From positions 1 to 24,963 of the forward strand of contig LGRX02027176.1 in the NCBI GenBank assembly GCA_001247695.2: 24,963 nt of DNA, read 5' to 3'. Origin of the DNA: Cymbomonas tetramitiformis (taxonomy: Eukaryota; Chlorophyta; Pyramimonadophyceae; Pyramimonadales; Pyramimonadaceae). Of the stretch, positions 1 to 12,500 are shown in pieces (within the stretch, counting starts at the first letter, position 1; each line of letters starts with the position of its first letter). Position numbers and translations under genes: made by a program. Under the pieces are notes generated by a model. It saw only the letters and a program-made list of their open reading frames with translations, did no database searches and was not told where the DNA came from.

Positions 1-78
1 TGCAGGCACTTGAGGAGGTTTGACGGCTGGTGTGACGGGTGCAGGCACTTGAGGAGGTTTGACGTCTGGTGTGATGAC
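1..78. repeat. 39-bp tandem repeat, two copies
   Basis: Positions 1-39 and 40-78 are the same 39-bp unit with a few differences near the end of the second copy. The unit length is a multiple of three. On the minus strand it reads as a proline-rich 13-residue repeat, PVTPAVKPPQVPA. That frame runs upstream to a TAA near position 130, so it could be part of an exon of a gene lying to the left. One plus-strand frame is also open, so the coding strand is unresolved. The array may continue beyond the window. Confidence 0.7.
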
Positions 79-111
79 TCGAGGAATGGGGCTTGTGGTT
101 GTTGAGGGCAG

Positions 112-562
112 CGGTTCAAAATAAGTTTAGGAAAATGGAGAGGCAACTGGACGATCTCATGGACGACGTGCTGGTCAAGGTGTCTCGTGAGGAGATGGTC
201 AGCCAGATGTCCAAAGCCCTTGCTCTCCATGCGACTACCGGTGTGCGCTGACTGCCTTCCTCCCTATGGGGGCTGCTACGACCAAAAACAACAAATGTGT
301 CCATGGTGTTTTCCGCGCTTAGCCGTTTGTGGAGAAAGATGACGCGGCGCTTGCCACCTTGGGCCACAGTTGTTGTGTGCATTGTAGAGTGCACCGTCTT
401 TCGGAAACGCCAAATACTATTTTAGGCCGCAGGATGCTGAATCGAAGGGTTGGATGTGCGATGTCCGTGGACAGTCCAAGGCGGGGGAGTCCAGGGGGAG
501 AACAGCGATCGAGTTATGCTAACGGCGAACGCTTCCAACCAACGATCAAGAAGCCCGGATAA
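112..562 (+). CDS. Probable 3' exons of a spliced gene, product unknown
   Basis: Two exons are inferred by eye. The first runs from about 112 (after an AG at 110-111) to 242, and the second from 323 to the TAA at 560-562. They are joined across an 80-bp intron with donor GTGCGC at 243 and a pyrimidine-containing acceptor ending TTAG at 322, in phase 0. The first exon encodes a charged helical stretch including MERQLDDLMDDVLVKVSREE. The second begins PFVEKDDAALATLG and ends in a basic tail. No family is recognised. The 5' part of the gene would lie to the left, off the window. The exon edges are my inference. The helical character and consistent phase support coding, but transcript data would be needed to confirm it. 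Confidence 0.4.
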
Positions 563-713
563 CATGAAATGCATGTAGGCCGAGGGCCCTCCACCAGCTC
601 AGTTATACACATGTGCACCAATCGATTGAGCTCGCACGAATGGCTTTGCCGAAGCCTATGCCACGTGGGACACAAATGCTGCTCAAGCCCTGCTACGTGG
701 TGGCTGTTCGCCT

Positions 714-720
714 TATTTAA
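714..720 (+). promoter_or_regulatory. TATA-like box upstream of the secreted-protein gene
   Basis: TATTTAA lies about 50 bp upstream of the proposed start codon at 769. The spacing suits a short 5' leader. A pyrimidine-rich stretch ending TTGCAG at 757-762 could instead be a splice acceptor for an upstream leader exon, so the promoter call is weak. Confidence 0.2.
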
Positions 721-768
721 TCCATTTGACAATGATCGCAATTGTGTCTCTCATTCTTGCAGCTTGAA

Positions 769-1816
769 ATGGCAGAGCCGCAGTGTGCGCTCTGCTGCTT
801 CTTGCTGCTTCTTGCTGCTGTTGGCCTCTGCCGCTTGCCACTCCACGGCGCCAATGAGTGGTAAGCGTCTCATTGGAGCTTGGGCGGGCAATCTGTGATA
901 TCATGAGTGCAGGTCATGTAACCAGTCGGTGGACAAAAGCTTAGTGCTGCAGAAAGCTCCGATGTCGTACCACCCCAACGCGCGCTTGCCGAAGCATCGG
1001 ATGCTTCCAGCGGATGATCCTCGCGCCAACCTTGGTGGCTATGGCCAGGTGCCGCGCTTCTCGCTAGCACGCCCGACCTGGTGTGACATCATGGGCACTG
1101 GAGGGAAGTGAGTATGCCATGCGCGCATGACATAGGCGCCTCGTTAGCCTGAGGTCTAGAATTTGCAGCTGATAGACAGCTTGCCTTTTTAGCCCTTTTT
1201 AGCCTGATGTTTATGCTGGAACCGGGTTTATGTTTGGCATGATCACGGTCATGAGCCTCTGGATATTCTCCCGTGGATGGGGCCATCGTCAAGTGTTCCA
1301 ACAGCTACGAACCTGAGAATCGGACACCGGGGAGGGCAACAGGTGAAGCTGAAGCCGGTTGGGCAAGTGCACGAGGGTGTTCTGGTCCCGTCAGAAGCCA
1401 TGAAGGAGCTTCCTGACGGACGATCTGAAACTGCCATGGGTTACCACGCTCAAATATCCCCCAAGCCGCGCAGTCCCTCTAGCTCGACTCGACAGGTATG
1501 CATTTAGTATGCACAAATCGAATTCTTGCCGGTTGTGGGCTTTGTGTGTCCTTTTCATGAGAATCACATGGATATCTATCCCTGACGCAGGTATTGTGAC
1601 TGCAGTCAAGTGGCATCTGCGCAATGCATTTGTTGATTAATATGGACCGGGTTGGAGAGGTTACAGGCGCCGGGGCGAGAAAAGCTTGTACCCATCCGTC
1701 TTCCAGGGGACAAGGAAGTTATCACTGGAAAGGGAGCAAAGGGTGCAGGGGGAATTGACAACATGCCAATTTCCGGTATCGAGAGGGCAGTGACGGATAT
1801 GATAGACATGTTCTAG
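769..1816 (+). CDS. Small spliced gene, probable secreted protein of unknown function
   Basis: Four exons are inferred: 769-860, 913-1107, about 1294-1495 and 1667-1816, with stop TAG at 1814-1816. Donors are GTAAGC at 861, GTGAGT at 1108 and GTATGC at 1496. Acceptors end TGCAG at 912, CAAG at 1293 (1317 is also in phase) and TTACAG at 1666. The phases agree through all joins. The predicted protein is about 215 residues. It begins MAEPQCALCCFLLLLAAVGL, a convincing signal peptide with a leucine/alanine core, so export or membrane insertion is expected. The rest is hydrophilic and rich in basic and proline residues, ending PISGIERAVTDMIDMF. No family is recognised. A TGTAA signal follows the stop by about 70 bp. 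The exon 3 acceptor is the weakest part of the model. A 17-bp near-palindrome (GAAGCATC, G, GATGCTTC) lies inside exon 2 at 991-1007. Confidence 0.5.
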
Positions 1817-1887
1817 AGATTTGTGTTTGTGAATTTAGCCATGATTGCATTGCCCGTTGACAACAAACGTGGCGGTTCTGCGATGTG

Positions 1888-1892
1888 TGTAA
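1888..1892 (+). promoter_or_regulatory. TGTAA poly(A)-type signal
   Basis: TGTAA is the usual polyadenylation signal of many green algae. Here it lies 72 bp after the TAG at 1814-1816, a normal 3' UTR distance. A 5-mer is weak evidence on its own, and the call rests on its position behind the predicted gene. Confidence 0.35.
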
Positions 1893-4560
1893 TTTCCTAC
1901 TAATGAGCATTTTGAGATGTTTAACATGAAGACGCTACATCACAAATAGGTTTCGAAGCTGCATCCTAATCCATCGTGATGCTATCTATATAGATCATCC
2001 CTGTATCCACCGTGAATCAAGGAATGGTTGTAGCCACCTCAAAGCCTGGACTTCCTCCGTCAGACGAGGTCATGGCATATGATTGTTGTGCTCCCCGAGA
2101 TAGTCGGATCTATATCACAGTGACACTCGACTTCTGCAAAGGGATAAAATCATTTGGCATGAACAAATCGTGTCGCTTATGGTTGCTGTGCTCATCAACA
2201 GTGGTCGTGAGCGGTGCTAGAAAGGGAGGAAACGCTGCCACCAGTAAAACAACGCTCCATCATAAACAGAGTAAGTATCAAGTCGTTGACACAAGCTTGA
2301 GCCATCGAGGATGACACGCTGAATATGACAGTGCCTGTAGAAATAAGTCACAGTGTCGTACCCAACACAGCACTACCTCATCGGAGGGCTGACCACGTTT
2401 TTGGCATAACCCGCCCTAGCTACTACAGATTACGGAAGTAAGGTGTAAAATTGTTAATTTTTGGAAGTTAGCTAGTCACAGGCGGCATGATGCGTGTCTA
2501 ATAAAGAAAAGCAAGAAGGGAAATCATTATTTCTAGGAATTTGCCAGGATACATCGAACTGGGCAATATATTGGCAGTTTGTCAGCTAGTGACGGGTCGC
2601 ATAGTTTCATCTCGCATGTCTGCACGTAAGAAATAACAGTGCCAAAGCCTGTCGACTTAATCGGATTATTGAGTTGTGATCTCGTGTCGATGCCCATGCC
2701 TCTTGATTGTCGCGTATAGCTGTTAGAATTCTGCCCGCTAGCGATCAGTACATAAGATAAACACCTTCGCAACTTCTCGGTGCAGCAAGTGGTGGAGATG
2801 GTGGAACGCGTACCGCCTGTTTGTTTAAACTGTCTTATAGTAACCGTGTTTAGAAATATATTCACAAGCTCCTTCTTATAGGAATTATATTCATAATCAG
2901 TCGGATCAGCTTAGCGCCTACCGTCGCGACTGCGAATGTGCTGATATTGTTTAAGATTGGTTCAACACATTTCAGAAAATGTCAAAGAGACGAGGGGTTT
3001 TCATAGCGCGCATGCGTTGATGGCAACTCTTTTGGATGGATGCAGGAGCTCCCGTCTTGCATTAAGAACTCCCTGCAGGACTACGCGTTATGGGTAAGGA
3101 AAGCACTCCAAGCCTGAGCGCGCGGAAAAGAATGTTCGCGCGAGTTTAGGTCACTATTCGACCTTGTTTGCGGAACCACAGTCAGTCTAAATTACTGGTG
3201 AGAAAATGTGGAAAATGTCAAAAGTAAGAAACTTTAATATGGAGAGTGCATCAGTATCAGTGACATATCGCCCATACCGGGCCAGAAATGACCCTTCAGA
3301 TGTCGCTTGAATCACAAGTAACTCTTACATAATTGAAAATACTATGTTTTCCATCAGTTTATGCGCTAGGTTTATGTCAAATATTGTATGAGGAACTGCG
3401 GAATCATGTTGCTTGGAGGTGTCAAATTTTGACAGTTTCGATGAAGGTAAATAATTGGTTGATTTTCAATTATGTTGGATCGTAATTACATGCTTGAACT
3501 CAGCCGATAGCCGAAATCATACTGTAACAACATTTTGAAAACGCTTTACATCAAGCGGCGTCGGACTATCTCACCGAATGTCACACTCGCTTAAACAGAA
3601 AGGTACATGTAGGTGGGACCCACATCGCATTATGGGGTCACTGCCAGATTTTCGCGTGTGTGAGTCGGGTGGGGTCGTGTATTATGCCAGGCGTTACCCC
3701 CTCATAAAGCCCGCGCCACCCCTAGCTAATCCCAACCATACATTGTTATCGGCACGCTTTACTTTCGTAGCGTCGCAATTATCTTTTTGAATATCTCTCC
3801 TATCAGCGCATGCAAGGGAATTCAAATTCGAAAATGAACTCCCCAGCACGCCAGTGTGTTGGTACGAACTTCGATTGAAATGTTGCACCCTCTCGCAGAT
3901 CCAGAGCTGCATCGACATGGGTATTGTCCTACGACAATTGGCACACTAAGGGGGTCGTGGGGGTCGCGCCACGAGACCCTATATTCCCGGGGATCCTATT
4001 GGCGCACCTCCGGTGTATGTTTTAGCGACACGAAATGCGCGAGAGTTCAAATTCAACTTCAAACTCGAGATCAAGTACACTAAAATACACCGTTGTAATC
4101 ATCGAATGAAAATTTTCACTGATCAGAGGTCTAATCGAGATCGTGATATCGACCAGCCTATTATGATATATCTTGTGATGCATAATCTCCTTCTCGCATA
4201 GTTCACAGTACAGTATGTTCCCAACTCAGGGGTATGCAGTATGTGCATACGTCTCGCGTCCGGGGCGGAAACACGCATATAAGGGTGCAAATCTCTGCAA
4301 AGCAGAACCTTTGCACATGCTACAAGAAAGGTCGTGTGTATATAGATAGGTCACATATTGTCGTCGCGCGTATATATATGACCTGGAACTCTGGTGTGCT
4401 TCGGGAGTTATTACAACATGGCAAGTGTTCAGAGACAATGTATTTAAACGGGGTGAGGAAGAGGTGAAGCTACAACGAAATCATCATGGTTAGGTATAAA
4501 TATACGAAGCATGGCCTTTGAATAAGTTTATCAGTTGAGTGCACCAGCATCAGGATTAAT
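1893..4560. other. 2.7 kb with no supportable gene
   Basis: Open frames here are short, begin mostly at non-ATG codons and show no recognisable domain or convincing run of exons. Small palindromes occur, for example the 15-bp TGTCAAATTTTGACA near 3425. I see no long repeat, RNA gene or clear transposon end. Regulatory sequence, introns or decayed repeats are all possible. Confidence 0.5.
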
Positions 4561-5377
4561 GACAATCTCGCATGCGTCAATGCCATTTGCTTACTTTCCT
4601 GCACGTATGCATGTTTGCTATGCAGGTCGCGCCAATGATAAGTGGTTGCCTTCCTGCATACTGCTGTTTAGAAAATGTAGTGGCGCGTGTCAATTCCGTT
4701 AATGATCGCGAGACGTCGGCCGACAGTGATTGCAACTGTTTGGTTGTCAGTGATTTCGCAGGTTGCCTGGTGCCGCCTTTGCTTGCAGTGTCCATTCTTT
4801 TAGTCCCTGTTTTGCATCGGGTAGATTTTTATTATATGTTTCCTGAAGTTGGGGCTTCGAAGCAGGTGATATCCGCATCTCTGTTCGAAGGGAAAAGCGG
4901 CGCCGCCGTAAGTCACTGTTATGTACCCTGTACATTCGGGTTTAAATTAGAGTTTTCCCGAGGTATAGTCTATCATACGTATGTTTGGCGAGTGCGATTC
5001 ACTTTCTAATTTCAATCATGAGCACGTCCTTTGCTTGCTTTTTGTAGCACTTTTCCTTTGCCTGCTTTTTGCTAACTCCTCGTTCACTGATTTTGCGGTT
5101 CTGGTTGCAGCACTATTTCTCCCTCTCATGATACTGTATTTCGTATGGTGTTATATGCATCGCAGGTCGAGACAGCATGTTCAAGGTGGCGATAAGTGGT
5201 GTTTCGCCGAAGGCGAGCACAGTTCTAATTATGCTTGTTTGTTGCTCCTGCCTTTGCAAATCCCGCTCTTTCGTGCGTTGCGTCTGTGGTTCGTAGCAGG
5301 TGATACCTGCATTGCTGTTTGAGCGCTTTTTACATGTGGTTCATGTTTTTGCCGGTGCCCTCGCCAAAATGAGGCAG
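4561..5377 (+). other. T-rich region with intron-like signals, exons unresolved
   Basis: The plus strand is rich in T and G and contains several acceptor-like ends (TATGCAG near 4625, TGGTTGCAG near 5110, ATCGCAG near 5165) and donors (GTAAGT near 4909, GTGATA at 4866 and 5300). More than one frame stays open, including 4572-5009, which gives a cysteine-rich hydrophobic peptide. Exons cannot be chosen from sequence alone. Two 30-bp stretches, 4861-4890 and 5295-5324, are alike (about 23 of 30 identical), each starting AGCAGGTGATA at a potential 5' splice site. Confidence 0.3.
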
Positions 5378-6169
5378 GGCTGTGCGGATGTCTATTACCC
5401 GGCTCGGGGCAAAACCTGACCCTGCCATTGCGAGGTGCGTAATACCCCTGACATTTTTTCAATTCGGTTTGTCTTGTCTGAACTTTTTCTGACCTGTGAT
5501 CCTACATATGTTTCTTTTGTGCGTTCAGGGTTATCGCAACTTGCTGCAGAAGTTTTGTTTTGGCTATGAATCCAACGCCCTGCAGTCCAAGGTGCGTTTA
5601 ATGACGAATGCTTGGCGTTGGGTTTCTGGTTTTCGGAACATCGGATGAGAAGTCTCTATGTTATAGGCATTGTTTCCTTGTCACCATGGTTTGTTGTGGG
5701 TGATCTAAGTATGGGACGGTGAGAGACGCTACGTACTAGCTTCTCTTTGCTTTTGACAATAACGGATTTTGTCGCTTTTCTTTTGGCGCTTGGCTGTAGC
5801 GTAGCATCCCTCCTGTACTGGATGCACTGTCGTTTTTCAATCCGGCATTTTTGACGAGTCCATTCCTTCCGGCTATGTTACTTTGAATATTTGTGTCGGT
5901 GTGGTGTTATCAACCTTCCGTGTGCCGTATGCAGGAATATCAACGTCAAGTCTTTGCGGCAACGCCATTTGGCGGTTAGGTGCGTCTGTGTTGCTGTTTT
6001 GCGTTGTAACTATTTAGTTTCGACCGGCTTGGCTCGCAGGTTTATGTTTCCATTTTTCTTGTGCATCCTGGTGCACTTAGGTGTATCTTCGTTCTGCTCA
6101 CGCAAGTTTATATATATGTACCAGACTATTAACACAACCGATATACCGAACCTTGGTCGAAGATAAACC
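5378..6169 (+). CDS. Tentative 3' exons of a spliced gene, frame unresolved
   Basis: Candidate exons are 5378-5434, 5529-5591, 5935-5979 and 6040-6169. They are separated by introns with donor GTGCGT in all three cases (5435, 5592, 5980) and acceptors ending TTCAG, TGCAG and CGCAG. Each junction has the form AG|GTGCGT...CAG|G. In one reading every junction is phase 2, with an arginine codon split across it, and the frame runs to TAA at 6167-6169. In another, exons two and three read GYRNLLQKFCFGYESNALQS(K) then EYQRQVFAATPFGG and stop at TAG 5977-5979. The second peptide looks more natural, but its join to the exon before is poor. No family is recognised. The intron signals are firmer than the frame. 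Confidence 0.3.
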
Positions 6170-6591
6170 ATGTCGATGAACTTGAAATGGAATAGGACTG
6201 AGTAAGATATAGACCCTGATGCTGTTCATCACTTTCGATCTGAGTAACTTATCCTAATATGTTTGGCACGCCGTTCCCTTTTATTATAAGAACATGCATA
6301 GGAGAACCATATCACAATGCGGTTGCCATATTCAAACAGGAAGGGGAAAACATCACAGTTCATTCATTTGTGGTTAATCCATAAAATATCTATATTTATA
6401 TGTATATGCATGTAATATATGTGTGTATACATAAGCACACGTCATACAATACTCATTTATGCAGATTTCAGTTCTGCGTAACAAAATAATGTTAACCTGG
6501 AATTGTTCTTAGGCAAAGGTGTCCTGGGTCAAATGTGCTGTAAGAAAGTTGTTGAGGCACGACCTTCAAAACATCTTGCTGATCACATATT
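6170..6591. other. AT-rich intergenic stretch between convergent genes
   Basis: This stretch lies between the tentative plus-strand gene ending at 6169 and the minus-strand kinase ending at 6592. It would hold both 3' UTRs. A TA-rich tract at about 6385-6440 is made of repeated TATATGTATA-like words. No gene is seen. Confidence 0.5.
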
Positions 6592-9500
6592 TCAGCTGTG
6601 AGGGTTAGCTTCTAAGGGCTCCCTCTTTGCCAAGTAATTTTGCCACTCACTCACAATGCGGCTGCTGTTGGTCTTATCTATCACCGCATCAAAGCCAACA
6701 TCAAGAAGCTTCCCTTTAATGTCAGAATCTGCTGTTCGCGCTATGCACATCCCGGTAAAACCTTTCTGCCGCAGACTTTTCATAATTGAAATGCCATTGA
6801 ATTCATCCCACTCATCTGGATCTTCGATCACGCGGCCCAGCCATATATCTAGAATCACGAGACTGATGTTATTCTGCATCACCATATCTGGAAATTCCAC
6901 GATTTCTTTCCGTGTCTCACCTTGAACACAAATGGACGGAAACTGCAGGTGCTTCAGTTGACGCGATAGTATCATACGGCAAAGCTTTTCATCATCCAGC
7001 GCTGCCACCTTGACCCATGGCTGAACTGCATCAGCTATACCAAGCTGCACCGCCGAGCATTCTGCCTTGGCACTACTGCTGTCGTGGGTCAGAGAGTCAT
7101 TGCTGCAAATACTAGTGGCATATGGAACAGAAAGTATGTACTCGGCTGTTTTATTCGCTTTGTCAACATTGCACCCTACTTGCCCCCCCATAGACTGCAA
7201 GCACTGCTTCGAGATATGCAGCCGGCTTGTGAAACCGTTGGGTGACAACTCGGTGTCCACTTCACTCGTGACATGCTGAAATCGATTGCACACAAAACTA
7301 TGGAAGGATTCGACAGTGCCGAAAGTTTGTGAAACCTTCACTGTGACCGCGTTGTGACTCATCTCCAACCGCACGACCGCAGATTGCACCATGTTCTGGA
7401 TTAAGTCTGAAAATAAGCTCACCACCACCACTTTGAACATATGAATATCCAACATTGCATTGTTGGCTGCTTGGATATCCTCTAACACGAAAGTGAAGCC
7501 ATAACTTTCAACCAGAAGCTCAAGCGCGGGCGCGACATCTGAGATCTGAGACAAACTACGTTGGTAGGATCCTTCCAGAAGCTGATTGAGAATGCCATGA
7601 CTGTGGCAGTCACATTCACCAATGAGTGCCTCCAACCGTATGTTCCTGGCCAACTGGATGGCACTGGAAGTCGAGCAGTCACCCTGATGACACTCCTTCT
7701 CACGTTTAGATTCGAGATGTTGCTGAATGCTGCTGGCAACACTCTGAATCACTGCAAAGTTGTTCTTTGTGGCATGGAACAGGTGGCTATCTGACTTGCG
7801 CAGCTTCTCTAAATGCAATTGGCTGGATTCGGTGCAGTCTGTGATCAGGCCTGTGTACTCAATCACGAGTGCACCCTGCCCTGAGTTGGCGCTCCCCACC
7901 TCCGCACTCGCCACGAGATGAATCCAGCTGGACTTGGGTGCCTTTAGTTTGCCGGTCCAGTTGATTGAAGAGACGCTCGGTGCTGATGCAGCGCAAACCT
8001 CGCGGAGAGTCTCCACATCCTGAAGCATGCTTGCAAATGTGGCAAAGTTGGCACACATATCGTCTGGATCCAACCCAAGCAAGTGCTGGGAGAAGGAGCT
8101 GACATATGTGAACTGCAAGTCCACCTCCGCAGAAGCGCCCACTTCAAGTCTCAACCTGAACATCACACCTGGCACCACGGCCTGTGCGTCAAATAAGAAG
8201 AGGTCTCTGCTCATATTTTCCAGCATCTGCCGTCCAAAATGCAAGCGGTTATACTTCTCTGCGACGTAGCCGACGCGCGCCGCAATCAGCACAGAGACTA
8301 CCATCATCACTGCCATCTCCACCACTAGCACAATGTCCTGAAACACCTCCTCGAGACCCCACTGCTGCAGCTGCACCACCAGAATAACAAACCATTGCAC
8401 CAGTGTCCAAAGCACCTTCTCCAACCAGCCCACCATCGTCATGATGTGAGCAGAACCAATCGGCATTAAAAAACTGACTGTGAAGAAGATTTTGGATAGC
8501 ATCATTGGGTGTAAGGAGCTGGGGGGCAGACCCAACGATGATGTTAGACAGGCAGGATACACGATGTACATCTGCACTAGCGAGACTGCTCTTAACAATC
8601 GATCTGGCACCCGTGGGCATGCAGCAAGTATCACCACAAGAGCTGCGCTGAGGAAAGCAGGGGCTGTAAAAAAATGATACGCGGTGTCTCCAAAACAAAG
8701 GGCTACCAATGCCAACCATAGAATATGCACGACACGAGTTCGCGGGATGGCTGCGCGGTTCTGCTGCAGAGCCAGTTGCCAGTAGCGGCGCTCCCACGAG
8801 CAATACTCGAAATGGAGCTCCCAGCCATGCATCTTTAACTCGCTGTCACCGTCTACTCGCGCATCTGCTGCCCGGTGGTGATTTGTAAAACTGTCAGAGT
8901 GAAGGAATGCATGCCTTCTTCGCTTCTCCATCCCATAGGACGCCATAACCCACAATACAACGAGAGCTACACTCATACTCAAGGTGATACCCCATGTCTG
9001 ATATTCCGTAGGCGCTGACACTGATTGTTGTCCCTCCATATGCAGACCTGCAGCATAGTTGGTATATGCTGACCCAGCATGTGCCAGCAGCGCTGCTGAG
9101 CATGGCGCGTTCTTGTGGTACCAGCGTAGATGATCACCAAGACATTGACACTGCTGCAAACTTTGCACAATGATGATCAGAAGGGGTGTCATGGTCAGTG
9201 TCTCCTGCGCATATTGCATCACTATTGTGCCTTGGCTCAGCCACATAAGCCACGTCCAGATCTGTGATAGCTGCGGCTTGGATAGCCCACCCATCAACGT
9301 CCCGGCTCCTGCAGCTGCGTGAAGCACTGCCAGGGTAACACCACCACGGTACCCTATTCCAATGGACTTGGGTGGGACCCCCATCACCAAACAGGCACCC
9401 ATCACCACGGCCATATAGACCAGGCCCCAGCCCAACTGCTGTGGATTGACCTCTTCTAACAGATAAGTGCGGAATCTGTCCTCACAGCTGCTATCCAAGA

Positions 9501-12500
9501 AGTGGAGACTTAAAGGTAGCTGCGTTACTTTGTCGTCAGCTGACATCTGAGTGGCCTGCTGCCGGCCTGTGACGTTCTTCTGCGTGGTTATTAAATGCCG
9601 CACGTTTTGCTGGCGCTGCTGGTTTGACACAAACAGTGCTCGATTGGCCTTCTCTGCGGAGTAGCCGACGCCCGCCCCAATCAGCACAGAGGCTGCCACC
9701 ATCACCGCCATCTCTACCACTAGATCAGTGTCATGCAACACCTCCGCGAGACCGTACTGCTGCCGCATCACCATGAGCGCAACAAGCCATGGCACCAGTG
9801 CCCAAAGCACCTTCTCCATCCAGCCCACCATGGTCATGAGGTGAGCATTACCCACCACACCGATGAGCATTATGCTATAAAAGGATGGCAATCCTAATAA
9901 GCTGTTGGAAGGCAGACCTACTGCAAATGCAAAAGACGCGGGGTACATGATGTTCATCTGAACCAGCGAGACTGCTCTGATCTGCCAATCTGACACTCGT
10001 GGACACGCAGCAAGTATCCCTACAAGAGCTGCGCTGACAAAAGAAGGGCCTGTCGCCATATCATATACGGTGTCTCCCATAAAACCGTGTACAAATACCA
10101 GCAGAAGCATTTGCAGAATACGATTTCGCGGGATGGCTGCGCGGTTCTGCTGCAGAGCCAGTTGCCAGTAGCGGCGCTCCCACGAGCAATACTCGAAATG
10201 GAGCTCCCAGCCATGCATCTTCAACTCGCTGTCACCGTCTACTCGCGCATCTGTTTGCCGGTGGTGATTTGTAAAACTATCAGAGTAAAGGAATGCATGC
10301 CTTCTTCGCTTCTCCATCCCATAGGACGCCATACCCCACATTACAACGAAGCATGTAAACAACGCAAACGTAAGAACCCATGTCTGATATTCCGTAGGCG
10401 CTGACACTGATTGTTGTCCCTCCATATGCAGACCTGCAGCATAGTTGGTATATGCTGACCCAGCATGTGCCAGCAGCGCTGCTGAGCATGGAGCGTTCCT
10501 TTGGTACCAGCGTAGATGATCACCAAGACATTGACACTGCTGCAAACTTTGCACAATGATGATCAGAAGGGGTGTCATGGTCAGTGTCTCCTGCGCATAT
10601 TGCATCACTATTGTGCCTTGGCTCAGCCACATAAGCCACGTCCAGATCTGTGATAGCTGCGGCTTGGATAGCCCACCCATCAACGTCCCGGCTCCTGCAG
10701 CTGCGTGAAGCACTGCCAGGGTAACACCACCACGGTACCCTATTCCAATGGACTTGGGTGGGACCCCCATCACCAAACAGGCACCCATCACCACGGCCAT
10801 ATAGACCAGGCCCCAGCCCAACTGCTGTGGATTGACCTCTTCTAACAGATAAGTGCGGAATCTGTCCTCACAGCTGCTATCCAAGAAGTGGAGACTTAAA
10901 GGTAGCTGCGTTACTTTGTCGTCAGCTGACATCTGAGTGGCCTGCTGCCGGCCTGTGACGTTCTTCTGCGTGGTTATTAAATGCCGCACGTTTTGCTGGC
11001 GCTGCTGGTTTGACACAAACAGTGCTCGATTGGCCTTCTCTGCGGAGTAGCCGACGCCCGCCCCAATCAGCACAGAGGCTGCCACCATCACCGCCATCTC
11101 TACCACTAGATCAGTGTCATGCAACACCTCCGCGAGACCGTACTGCTGCCGCATCACCATGAGCGCAACAAGCCATGGCACCAGTGCCCAAAGCACCTTC
11201 TCCATCCAGCCCACCATGGTCATGAGGTGAGCATTACCCACCACACCGATGAGCATTATGCTATAAAAGGATGGCAATCCTAATAAGCTGTCGGAAGGCA
11301 GACCTACTGCAAATGCAAAAGACGCGGGGTACATGATGTTCATCTGAACCAGCGAGACTGCTCTGATCTGCCAATCTGACACTCGTGGACACGCAGCAAG
11401 TATCCCCACAAGAGCTGCGTTGACGAAAGCAGCGCCTAGGTTCGCGTGTTTGTCTTCAAGACTGAGGGCCAACAATGTCAGAAACACCATATGCATGACT
11501 AAAGTTCGCGGGATGGTTGCGCGGTTCTGCTGCAGAGCCAGTTGCCAGTAGCGGCGTTCCCACATATGAGACGGCTGGCCTGCCGGCATCTTGTGTGGCT
11601 CCCCTGCCGGTTTTAGCAACTCCAATAAGGGGTAGGTAGTGGAAATAGGTCTGGTGGCTGTGGCGAACTTGAGACTAATTGTACTCATCACTGGCGTACG
11701 GCGGAAATGCAGCAAACTTCCACAATCCATAGTATGCCAAGTCTCGGCGAGCTGCGCCTGTAGCGCACCCTGCTTTGATAGTACCGCATCAAATCCACAC
11801 TTGAGGTAGCCAGCTTTTGCATCCCCTGATGACTCGTAGGCGGTTCTCGTCACACAAATGCCGGTGTACCCTATGGATATCAGCTGCTGCAGAATGACGG
11901 TGCCGTACATGGTCGCATGCTCTTCCGTCGGAATGACCTCACTTAGATTTTGGTCAAGGATAACCAGGTCAGCCTCCTGGTCCATCACAAACTGAGGAAA
12001 GCTAAAGATCTCCTCGGGCGTCGCTCCCCGGACCCAAAACTGCTCTACCCGCATGGCGCCCAGAGATTTCTTATACAACAGACGCATCATAGACCCATCG
12101 TCCAGAACTGCCACCTTCGCTCTGACCGGGAACATCTGAGGAACCGGGCCTTGAGAGGCGTCTGCGGTGGGCCCCTTGGCAGCCGCCTTCTCGGCTTTCG
12201 TCTCCCCCAACAGCTTCACAGCGGATATCGGCCCATTTGGCACTACTGTGCTCTCTCCAAGTTTCGGCTCCACCGTCGTCGCATCGTGATGTCGGACTTG
12301 ATCCAGACGTCGAGGGAGATGCTGGTCAGAACCTTCATCGTGCTGGCAGCTCAACTTTTGACCAGACGGCGTCATCAGCGCATCGGCCATAATGATCTGA
12401 AACAGGGTACCCTCCGAACCCACGGTGTGGCTCAGTTTCCATCCGGCACAGGCCAGACACTTTGCAATGGATTTGAGCCCAAGCCCAGTACTGAGCCATC

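Noticed and set aside
2012..2314. 100-codon plus-strand open frame
   Set aside because: Starts at GTG, shows no recognisable domain, and could be chance in this composition.
2533..2865. 110-codon minus-strand open frame
   Set aside because: No domain, signal or repeat; composition looks random, and no splice context supports it.
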